38,746 nt of DNA from Planctomycetia bacterium (GTDB lineage: Bacteria; Planctomycetota; Planctomycetia; Pirellulales; UBA1268): positions 1 through 38,746 of the forward strand of contig JAIOPD010000048.1 in assembly GCA_021414115.1 (NCBI GenBank), in the 5' to 3' direction. Position numbers and translations under genes: made by a program. This document shows, piece after piece, positions 6,271-13,271 of the stretch (position 1 is its first letter; each line of letters begins with the position of its first letter). Under the pieces are notes generated by a model, which had not been told where the DNA came from, made no database searches, and worked only from the letters and a program-made list of their open reading frames with translations.

Positions 6271-7734
6271 ATGCGCAGCATTCGACTTGCCTGGACGGGC
6301 GTCGCCGCGATTACGGTCGCTGTCACGCTCGGCCGGTGCGTGCAGGCCGGGAACGTACTCTCCAATTTCAATGTGAGCGACGAGGGTTGGACGGTTACCA
6401 GCGACGTGCTGGTCGCCCCCCAGGTGCCGTGGACGTGGACTCCCGGACCGAGCGTCAACCAAGGGGGCTGGCAGGCGTGGCGAGGCAACGACGCGACCGG
6501 CTCGGGCACACATTTGGTGAGCCCGTGCCTCGAGGTCGACAACGTCGATGGCAGCTCTGTCCGAATGGACATCCGCCACCGGTTTGATTTCAGCGGTACG
6601 GCCAGCAACCCGCTGCTCGCGCTCGGGCAGGTGCAGGACAGCATCAACGATGGCCCCTGGCAGGGGATTCGCACGAGGGGGTTCCTGGCGACATCGGAGA
6701 AGATTCCGCCGCTGGCTACGAATCCCCCTACGCCGTTTCCTGCGACGACCAACGTGCCGGCCGGCATCGCTCTGGCCGGCATCGCCACGGTGGTTGGGGT
6801 CGGCTGGTGTGCGCGGCGGCGACGTCAGGTTGTACGACTTGCCGCCCGATCGTTCGCCTGCACGGCGGTGGTCGCCGGCCTCGTCGTGGGCCTCGCCCTT
6901 GCCCTGGCTGGCCGGGAGGCAAGGGCGGAACCCATCCAGACGATCACCTGGGATTTCAATGTCGAGTCGCAGGCGACCCAATGGACGGCGATCAACACCT
7001 ACGCCACGAGTCCTGTGCCGCAAAATCCGAAATGGACCTGGACTGCCGGCTCGGGTTCCGTGCCGGGCACATGGCAGGTCGACTCGCTCGGGGTCACGAG
7101 TCCGAACTCGAAGTTTGGCAACTTTCTCACGAGCCAGTTGATTCAGCTGAGTCCCGACCTGCCGGCCGACAAATTCACGTTCAACATCGCGCACCGATTC
7201 CGGATGCCGACCGATGGCCTGATCGTGAACGGCGTGCAACTGCCTGTCGTCGCCGGGCAGTTCGAGTACAGCCTCGATGGCGCGTCGTATTTGCCGGTCT
7301 TCAAGCCCGATTGGATCGCTTCGGGCACGATTTCTCCGATCCTCGCGCCCTACGTGCAGTCGTCGACGTGGGCGGTTCCGCAGTTCGTGCCCGGGGTCGC
7401 CCCAGTGGTGAGCCTGCCTCCGCTGGTCGACGGCGGTGCCTCATTCACGGGTGTTTCGCAGGGCCGGAACTCGGGCTGGTTCGTCGCCAGCCAGGCCTTC
7501 GAAGTGGATATTCCTGGCTTGACCACGACGATCCAGTTCCGGTTTACGAAAATGGACCTGGCGACCAACTGCGGCCTCGACGCCGGCTGGGACCTCCGAT
7601 TCGCTCAGGTCGATCTCATCCTGGCCCCGGAGCCGAGCAGCGTCACGATCGCCGCAGCAGGCGGCGTGATGGCGGCCGCCGCCATGCTGCGGTACCGCTA
7701 CCAGCGGCTTTCGAGGCCGAGTGTCAGGCCGTGA
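6271..7734 (+). CDS. Double PEP-CTERM-type exported protein, two units in one frame
   Basis: A 487-residue protein made of two similar precursor-like units. Unit 1: signal peptide (1 to about 27), a domain beginning NFNVSDEGWT with WTWTPG, then at about 160-185 a VPAG start, hydrophobic stretch and RRRR, which looks like a degenerate sorting anchor. Unit 2: at about 189-220 a second hydrophobic signal-like segment ending AGREARA, a domain beginning DFNVESQATQWT with WTWTAG, and a terminal PEP-CTERM anchor (PEPSS, hydrophobic helix, Arg-rich end). PEP-CTERM tails are recognised by exosortase, which is not encoded here. ATG 6271 is preceded by AGAGG. No start codon with a ribosome site separates the units. 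The 3' end overlaps the convergent BBP7 gene by 37 bp. Confidence 0.8.
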   Translation: MRSIRLAWTGVAAITVAVTLGRCVQAGNVLSNFNVSDEGWTVTSDVLVAPQVPWTWTPGPSVNQGGWQAWRGNDATGSGTHLVSPCLEVDNVDGSSVRMDIRHRFDFSGTASNPLLALGQVQDSINDGPWQGIRTRGFLATSEKIPPLATNPPTPFPATTNVPAGIALAGIATVVGVGWCARRRRQVVRLAARSFACTAVVAGLVVGLALALAGREARAEPIQTITWDFNVESQATQWTAINTYATSPVPQNPKWTWTAGSGSVPGTWQVDSLGVTSPNSKFGNFLTSQLIQLSPDLPADKFTFNIAHRFRMPTDGLIVNGVQLPVVAGQFEYSLDGASYLPVFKPDWIASGTISPILAPYVQSSTWAVPQFVPGVAPVVSLPPLVDGGASFTGVSQGRNSGWFVASQAFEVDIPGLTTTIQFRFTKMDLATNCGLDAGWDLRFAQVDLILAPEPSSVTIAAAGGVMAAAAMLRYRYQRLSRPSVRP

Positions 7735-8882
7735 ACGAACACGCTGCCGCCGGTATCGGTGACTGCGCGGATCGGATCCAGGGGGCACAGGCACTGATCG
7801 TCGAACTGGTTGCTGCCCAGCGCCAGGCCGCCGAGCCAAAAAGCGGCGTAGCCAGCCCGAACCGTCAGCCAGTTGGTGATGTCGTAGACGGCCGTCGCCC
7901 CGATCTCACCGACGAACGCGGCCCGCTGGGTGTTCGAACGATTTGAGATCACGTACGGAGGCACGAAGGTGTCGCCCGAATATGTCTTCGACGACGCCTG
8001 GCCGGCCTGGTTGTAGAAGATGCCCGACTTGCCGATGCCCTCGATGCGGAACGGACCGCCGAGTCCGTAGAGGATCGAGTCGGCCCCGATCTGCAGGCCG
8101 TAGAGATCGTTGTTCGTGGCCGTGCGGTAGCCCTGGGTCGCATTGGGGAGCGCGGCATAGATGCCGTCGATTCCGATCCGCTCGTTCCACTGCACCCAGC
8201 GAAAGCCTGCCAGCCATTGCAGGCGGCCCTCCGTCGGCAAGCGTCGGTTCAGCTCAAAACTCTGGAACCCGCTCGACAGGTCGCCCGAGACGGAGTTGAA
8301 AGGGTCGATCGTCGGACAACAGAAGATGCCCTGATCGAGGTCGGCCAGCTGATAGCCTCCTTGAGTATCAGGCAGCGCGGTCTGAGCCTGGAAACTCTGC
8401 ACGCGAAAATAGTTGAACTCGATTGCGCCGTCGTCGCCCGTGTGGCGAAAGAGCGTGAACCGCGGGCCGGCCGCCATACCGCTCGCGAAGTCGGCCGCGT
8501 TGAGGGCCGGGCCCTGAGCCGTGCCGTTGAAGTTGTTGAAGAGAGGCAGGCCCTGCGGCGAACTTCGCCAGAGCAGCAGCGCTTCCGTGCGGCCGGTCCA
8601 GACGGGATCCTGCCCGAGTGGGTCGAGAACGTGGCAGAGCGGGCCGCAGCCCGACTGGCAGGCGGTGGGTGGGCAGTCGACCACCGCGTCGAGTTGGGGA
8701 AACGCGATGTCCTGTGACCGCGAGGCTGAGACGGTGACTGCCGCGAGCACCGCGACGGCGGCCGGAATCGCCAGATTCGTGCGCCACTTCCGCGGGGCGG
8801 AAAGAATGGGCCGCAACCCCGCCAGGAGTCTTGCTCCGCGACGAAACCGGATCACGAGCCAGATGACGCCAGCCGCAACCAT
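7698..8882 (-). CDS. BBP7-family outer-membrane beta-barrel protein
   Basis: A 394-residue protein resembling the planctomycete BBP7 family of outer-membrane barrels. Features: hydrophobic N-terminus (signal region to about 60), a Cys-rich segment CPPTACQSGCGPLC, then alternating aromatic strands (FNYFRVQSF, WLAGFRWVQWNE, VRAGYAAFWLGG) and the family's typical C-terminal end HGLTLGLESRW with a terminal aromatic residue for barrel insertion. ATG 8882 was chosen for GGAG 8 nt upstream. The N-terminus is odd, with two hydrophobic stretches, so the true start may be further in. A paralogue lies at 29768-30898 with the same ending. The gene is convergent with, and overlaps, the PEP-CTERM gene. Confidence 0.8.
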   Translation of the reverse strand: MVAAGVIWLVIRFRRGARLLAGLRPILSAPRKWRTNLAIPAAVAVLAAVTVSASRSQDIAFPQLDAVVDCPPTACQSGCGPLCHVLDPLGQDPVWTGRTEALLLWRSSPQGLPLFNNFNGTAQGPALNAADFASGMAAGPRFTLFRHTGDDGAIEFNYFRVQSFQAQTALPDTQGGYQLADLDQGIFCCPTIDPFNSVSGDLSSGFQSFELNRRLPTEGRLQWLAGFRWVQWNERIGIDGIYAALPNATQGYRTATNNDLYGLQIGADSILYGLGGPFRIEGIGKSGIFYNQAGQASSKTYSGDTFVPPYVISNRSNTQRAAFVGEIGATAVYDITNWLTVRAGYAAFWLGGLALGSNQFDDQCLCPLDPIRAVTDTGGSVFVHGLTLGLESRW

Positions 8883-9265
8883 GATGAACACTCCGGAATA
8901 CAACCCCAGTGCCGCGAGCCCACCGTAAGCGGAATCCACCCTTTGTGGGGGGCCTTCCTCTCCCGCAGAGGTTTCGGCGCGCAATACCCCCCGCCGGGAG
9001 GGTTTCGGGCAGAGGTCGGTTTCGGCGGTTCGGGCAGGCCTGCATGCCTGCGGCGACCTTGAGGGCGGCTCTCGCGGGCGGGCGCTCCTCACTGCCCCGC
9101 TTCGTAGCGGATCGCAGAGGATGAATCGTGTGTTTTGAGAAGCCGTGTTCGGGTGTCGAAGACACTTTTTCGGGCCGCTGGCGGCCCGAAATCGGAGCGT
9201 CCCCCTGCCGATTATCTCCGCGGCCTATACTTCACCGATTTCGAAGTTTCCTCCGGAGCTTTCCC
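8883..9265. other. Intergenic region upstream of BBP7 and small conserved gene
   Basis: A divergent spacer with no recognised gene. It holds the palindrome GCAGGCCTGCATGCCTGC-like sequence near 9039-9057, several G-rich runs, and a strong hairpin at 9168-9191. Promoters for the flanking genes should be here, but no clear -35/-10 pair was identified. Confidence 0.45.
9168..9191. terminator. Perfect GC-rich hairpin
   Basis: TTTCGGGCCG (9168-9177) pairs perfectly with CGGCCCGAAA (9182-9191) around the loop CTGG. It sits about 75 bp before the start of the gene at 9266. It has the strength of a terminator stem but lacks a following T-run on either strand; T's lie before it on the plus strand. 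Its role is uncertain: terminator, leader structure or boundary element. Confidence 0.35.
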
Positions 9266-9475
9266 GTGCCCGATAAACACACCGACACTTGGCCTGACCT
9301 GCTGATCGGCCTCTACGACAACCTCACCGGACGGCGGGCCGAGATCACCTACGAATTCGACGACATGCACATCAAGATTCCGAGCGGCACGGGGCCGGCG
9401 GCGGAGCATGCCGAGTGGATCCTGCACGGAACACTGAAGATCCGCACGCGGGACACGGGTTCGTCCCCAAACTGA
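9266..9475 (+). CDS. Small conserved planctomycete protein, unknown function
   Basis: A 69-residue soluble acidic protein starting at GTG 9266, with CGGAG 7 nt before it. It contains LLIGLYDNLTGRRAEITYEFDDMHIKIPSG and ends KIRTRDTGSSPN. I recognise similar short proteins as recurring hypotheticals in planctomycete genomes, but I know no function. The next frame starts two bases after its stop codon, suggesting an operon with the gene at 9478 and the membrane protein after it. Confidence 0.65.
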   Translation: MPDKHTDTWPDLLIGLYDNLTGRRAEITYEFDDMHIKIPSGTGPAAEHAEWILHGTLKIRTRDTGSSPN

Positions 9476-9477
9476 TT

Positions 9478-9744
9478 GTGGCCGGGCGACTCGCGGGAAG
9501 CGTGGACGGTCGCCCGGTCGTGATCGATGCCGATGAATCGGGGTTTCTGGTTTCATTCGCCATGATTCGCTCGGCTTGGGCGGCGCGGCGGTCGGTCGCG
9601 GCCCTGCTGCCGGTGCTCGCCGTCGCGAAACGCCATGGTGTCCCTGTGCGGTTGAAGGTGGCGGGGCTCGTGTCGCTGGAGGTGCTCCCCGTGCCGAGCA
9701 CCCTCATCCGCATCGTCGCGCCCCGCCTCGCGTCGCTGGCCTGA
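9478..9744 (+). CDS. Hypothetical protein
   Basis: An 88-residue frame beginning at GTG 9478, two bases after the previous stop; an in-frame ATG at 9415 would overlap the upstream gene. The translation is hydrophobic and valine-rich with a regular pattern (FLVSFAMIRSAW, SVAALLPVLAVAKRHGVPVRLKVAGLVSLEVLP). Codon third positions are GC-rich, as in neighbouring genes, which supports real coding. No family is recognised. No strong ribosome site precedes 9478, so translation may depend on coupling to the upstream gene. Confidence 0.5.
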   Translation: MAGRLAGSVDGRPVVIDADESGFLVSFAMIRSAWAARRSVAALLPVLAVAKRHGVPVRLKVAGLVSLEVLPVPSTLIRIVAPRLASLA

Positions 9745-9775
9745 CGGCAACGGGGTGTCGACCCCGACGGTTCGA

Positions 9776-9806
9776 CCATCCTCGGAGCCATCCTCGGAGC
9801 CATCCT
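9776..9806 (+). repeat. 12-bp tandem repeat carrying a ribosome-site core
   Basis: The unit CCATCCTCGGAG occurs at 9776-9787 and 9788-9799, followed by a partial unit CCATCCT to 9806, immediately before the GTG start at 9807. Each unit contains GGAG, so the second copy provides the likely ribosome binding site 7 nt before the start. A change in unit number would change the leader length without shifting the coding frame. Confidence 0.6.
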
Positions 9807-10351
9807 GTGGTGGGTCCGCTCCGCCGTTTCCTCGCCGTTTTCGCCCTCACCGCCTCGCACACTGGCGAGATTGCCAAGCAGTATCAGATCGTCTCGCTGA
9901 TCGTCGTCCGCCGGGTCTTCAAGGACATCGGCAGCTTCAGCGAACTGGAAAACTGGCTGGCCGGACCCGATGCGGTCAGGGCCGTGCTCATCGACATGGC
10001 CGGCGCCGTGCTGATGTTTCTGATCGTCACGGCCTGCCCGCGGCGATGGCGCCGCCGCCGGCCGACGTCGATCTCTTCTTCTTTCCACGGTTTTTTGAAT
10101 TCATGATTTTCACCGACGTCTTCCTGTTGATCGTCTCGTTGGCCTACTACGATCGCTATGAATACGTGTTTCGCAACGCCGGATTCGTGATCTCCACGGT
10201 TCTCCTGCGGGTGTCGCTCTCGACCCCTAAGCCCTACGATCTTCTGCTGGCGCTCACCGCGATGCTCTACGGGCTCGCTGTGCTCGGCGTGTTCGCCTGT
10301 TTCTCGGCGATCGAACACGGCTCAGTCGAGCGGCAGAAAAGCCCAGAGTGA
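9807..10351 (+). pseudogene. Membrane protein, frameshifted (PsiE-like)
   Basis: Two overlapping frames encode parts of one small membrane protein. The first (GTG 9807 to TGA 10106) has ASHTGEIAKQYQIVSLIVVRRVFKDIGSFSELENWLAG and a transmembrane segment VLIDMAGAVLMFLIVTA. The second, in the -1 frame, continues with FFEFMIFTDVFLLIVSLAYYDRYEYVFRNAGFVIS and another helix (LALTAMLYGLAVLGVFACF) to 10351. The whole resembles small multi-helix PsiE-like membrane proteins, a weak assignment. The frames overlap around 10020-10105, and the slippery heptamer T-TTT-TTG (10091-10097) lies in the first frame just before its stop. This could be a mutation, a sequencing error or programmed -1 frameshifting. 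The 3' end overlaps the convergent SDR gene by 30 bp. Confidence 0.6.
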
Positions 10352-13006
10352 GGGGCGGCCGCAATTACAGTGCACCGCCCGGCCCAAGAGCCCGAGCCCG
10401 GCGGCGCTCACGTACACGGCGGTCCGCGCGGCATCCCAGCAGCCCGTGACGCCGGTGGCCCGCGGGCCGCGCAGCCGCGACTGCACGCTCGGCACGGGAT
10501 GGAAGATCGTCTCGACGAGCGAGCTTCGCTCCCGCTCGCGATCCTGGAGGTCGTCGAGTAGTCCGATCGTGCGGGCGAGCACCGCACGCCGGCAGCTGGC
10601 TGCGAGCAGGCGCTGATCGACCTCCGCCACGCCGCGGCGGCTGGGCGTGGGGAGCGTCAGCAGTCCGAAAAACGACCAGATCGTGAACACGAGGCTGAAG
10701 GTGACGATGCCCTCGGCGGTGGCCAGCCGCCGATCCCCGACGATGGCCGCCGCCAGTGCGATGCCGAGGAGCGTGAAGCCGATCGCGAGCATCCGGCCCC
10801 GCCACCAGGCACCGCTCTGCACGGCCATCTGCCGCCGCTGCACCGCCGTGGCGAAGGCTTCCGCATCGAGCACTTCACGCCAGCGCAGCGGCAGCAGGTG
10901 GAGCCGGGGCCGCACCACGCCCACCACCGCCCCGGTGAAGCCCTCGTCGTCCGACTCGCCCATGAAGGTCGGCAGCATCGGCGCCGCCTGTTCGCCCCCG
11001 ACCGGCTCGTCGTTCCCGCTCGGCAGGCTCGGCGTGAGCTCGAGCGGCGCGAGCGCCGCGGCCACGGCGATCCGCAGGCCAAGCAACGCCAGCACGAGAG
11101 CCCCTCCGGCCGCGAACACCCCGAGTGATCCTCCCGCCCGGCCCACGAGGAGCAGCGTGAACGCCGCCGTGAACAACAGCATCGAGTGCACACCCACTCC
11201 GCGGGCCAGCCCGATCCAGAAGCGGCCGAGCGGCGGATGCCGCCGCCCGTAGCAGCGCGGCAAGAGATAGCCGCCGAACAGGTCGAAGGGCACATGCAGG
11301 CCGGCGTATGCGAGCACGAAGCCGGCCAGACCGAACATCTCGTCGCGGAGCGATCCTCCCGCCGGAGGCAGGAGCCGGGCGGGCAGTCCGAGCACGAGCC
11401 CTGCGATCGAGAGCACGACGATCGTGCCCACGCCGCTCATGCCCAGCCATAGCCGGGCACGTCCATAGCCGGGCGCCGCGTCCGGAGACGGGGGCTCGCC
11501 ACCAGGCAGCGCTTTCGATCGCGCGAGCGCCTCGGCCGTCTTCTGAATGCCGCGGAGCATGCCGCCGAAGACCAGCTCGTGCAGCGGCACGACGGCATAC
11601 CAATACGACAGCCCGCACAGGCCGCTGGGGCGGAAGCGGGCAGTCATCACGAGCCGGTGCAGGGGCGGCTGGGCGTGGGCATCGATCTCCTCGATCGCGA
11701 AGTCGAGTTGGGCTTCGCCCGGCAACTTCATCTCGGCGCGGAGCGAGAGCGACCGGTCGCGGTCGATGCCCACCACGCGCCAGAAGTCGAGCGCTTCGCC
11801 GAACTCGACCGTCTCAGGATGCCGCCTGCCCCGGCGCAGCCCCGGGCCGCCCACGAGCTTGTCCATCCAGCCGCGCAGCTGCCAGAGCACATCGCCGGCA
11901 TACCAGCCGTTGCCCCCGCCGATCCGGCAGACCGCGGCATAAATGCTCGCGGCATCGGCTTCGATATCGACGACCCGCCGGTCGGTAAACACCGTGCCGC
12001 CCGCCCAGGCCGGGTCGCCCGGCACCGGCCCCGCCACACTCCAGTGGGTTTCCACGGCCCGCTGATCGATCTTCACCTTGGCCCGGTGGATCGCCTCACG
12101 CACGCCCAGGGCCCGGTGGGGCATCAGCCGCTGCGTGGTGTCGTCGGTCACGACCACGCGATTCTTCAGACCCTCGGCCAGCGGCCGGGCGATCCGGTAG
12201 GACACCGGCGTGACGAGATTGATCCACAGCGAGCTCAGCCGCGGCGTCAGCACCGGCACCGGCAGGATGATCCGCCGGCGCAGGCCGAGCTCTTCGGCCA
12301 TCACCCGCATCAACTCCCGGTAGGGCATCACGTCGGGACCGCCGATCTCGAGCGTCTTCCCGGCCGTCTCGGGCACCTCGAGGCAGCGGACGAGCCAGTG
12401 CAGTACGTCGGCGATCGCCACCGGCTGGCACTCCGTGGTCACCCATTTGGGCGTCACCATGATCGGGAGCCGCTCGACGAGATACCGGAGAATTTCATAC
12501 GACGCCGAACCCGAACCGATGATCATCGCCGCCCGGAAGGTGGTGACCGGCACACCGCACGACGCGAGCTCCTCTTCGACCTGCCGCCGTGAGCGGAGGT
12601 GCTCGCTCAGATCCGGTCCCATCTCGCCGAGGCCGCCGAGATAGATGATGCGGCCCACGCCCGCATCCCGTGCCGCCCGGGCGAAGCCGGCGGCGAGCTC
12701 CCGATCATGATCCGCGTAGGCGCCGCCGGTGGCGACCATCGAATGCACGAGATAGTAGGCGGCGCGGCAGCCCCGCAGGGCTGCGGCCACCGCCACGCTG
12801 TCGCCGAGGTCGTTCGTCAGCACCTCGACGTGCGGATGATTCCGCCACGGTCGGGCGTCGAGCTTGCGCGGTTCACGCACGAGGCAACGCACCCGATAGC
12901 CGGCTTCGAGCAGGGCGGGCACGAGGCGGCCGCCGACGTAGCCGGTCGCCCCCGTCACGGCGATCGTGTCGCCTGCGGCGATCACAGGGCTCGGTTGGTC
13001 ATTCAT
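10322..13006 (-). CDS. SDR oxidoreductase-DUF2867 protein fused to membrane domain
   Basis: An 894-residue multidomain protein. Residues about 12-310 form an atypical/extended SDR (NAD(P)-binding) domain with TGATGYVGGRL near the start, YLVHSM and a downstream YREL segment. Residues about 335-505 match the DUF2867 domain that follows such SDRs (WYAGDVLWQLRGWMDKLVGG, GLCGLSYWYAVVPLHELVF). From about 520 to the end come several transmembrane helices plus a region WSFFGLLTLPTPSRRGVAEVD and VETIFHPVPSV, reminiscent of membrane proteins related to M48 peptidases but without a visible HExxH motif. The substrate is not known. ATG 13006 overlaps the stop of a 53-residue upstream frame (ATGA). SDR-DUF2867 proteins normally stop near 500 residues, so the fusion is notable. 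Confidence 0.8.
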   Translation of the reverse strand: MNDQPSPVIAAGDTIAVTGATGYVGGRLVPALLEAGYRVRCLVREPRKLDARPWRNHPHVEVLTNDLGDSVAVAAALRGCRAAYYLVHSMVATGGAYADHDRELAAGFARAARDAGVGRIIYLGGLGEMGPDLSEHLRSRRQVEEELASCGVPVTTFRAAMIIGSGSASYEILRYLVERLPIMVTPKWVTTECQPVAIADVLHWLVRCLEVPETAGKTLEIGGPDVMPYRELMRVMAEELGLRRRIILPVPVLTPRLSSLWINLVTPVSYRIARPLAEGLKNRVVVTDDTTQRLMPHRALGVREAIHRAKVKIDQRAVETHWSVAGPVPGDPAWAGGTVFTDRRVVDIEADAASIYAAVCRIGGGNGWYAGDVLWQLRGWMDKLVGGPGLRRGRRHPETVEFGEALDFWRVVGIDRDRSLSLRAEMKLPGEAQLDFAIEEIDAHAQPPLHRLVMTARFRPSGLCGLSYWYAVVPLHELVFGGMLRGIQKTAEALARSKALPGGEPPSPDAAPGYGRARLWLGMSGVGTIVVLSIAGLVLGLPARLLPPAGGSLRDEMFGLAGFVLAYAGLHVPFDLFGGYLLPRCYGRRHPPLGRFWIGLARGVGVHSMLLFTAAFTLLLVGRAGGSLGVFAAGGALVLALLGLRIAVAAALAPLELTPSLPSGNDEPVGGEQAAPMLPTFMGESDDEGFTGAVVGVVRPRLHLLPLRWREVLDAEAFATAVQRRQMAVQSGAWWRGRMLAIGFTLLGIALAAAIVGDRRLATAEGIVTFSLVFTIWSFFGLLTLPTPSRRGVAEVDQRLLAASCRRAVLARTIGLLDDLQDRERERSSLVETIFHPVPSVQSRLRGPRATGVTGCWDAARTAVYVSAAGLGLLGRAVHCNCGRPSLWAFLPLD

Positions 13007-13164
13007 AGAAGCAATGCCGGGGAACGGTGGACGCCGAGGCACAGGATCACGTCGGCATCATAGAGTGTTGAGACGATCGCGCGCACGAGGTCGAGCGACT
13101 CGGGATGATCCTCGGCTGTCAGTTGTGCTGTGTACGGATTGCTCGTCACGATCCCGGTAGACAT
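13003..13164 (-). CDS. Small coupled ORF upstream of the SDR fusion gene
   Basis: A 53-residue frame (MSTGIVTSNPYTAQLTAED..., ending HRSPALLL) preceded by AGAGG 8 nt before ATG 13164; a second ATG at 13170 is in frame. Its stop TGA overlaps the ATG of the SDR gene, so translation is probably coupled. There is no recognised domain. It could be a small structural protein or a leader ORF controlling the large gene. The clear ribosome site and overlap are the main support. Confidence 0.5.
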   Translation of the reverse strand: MSTGIVTSNPYTAQLTAEDHPESLDLVRAIVSTLYDADVILCLGVHRSPALLL

Positions 13165-13271
13165 GTTCATCACCTCTCGTCCCCTTTTGCCAGGGCAGTC
13201 GTGAGCAACGGCCACAGGTGCTGGATCCGTCGACCCCGATGGGAGGGCGACCGCGGTCCGCGTCGCGACCG

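Noticed and set aside
10872-12592. Long open frames opposite the SDR fusion gene
   Set aside because: They are antisense shadows of a gene with clear domains; their translations are Arg/His/Pro-rich without motifs.
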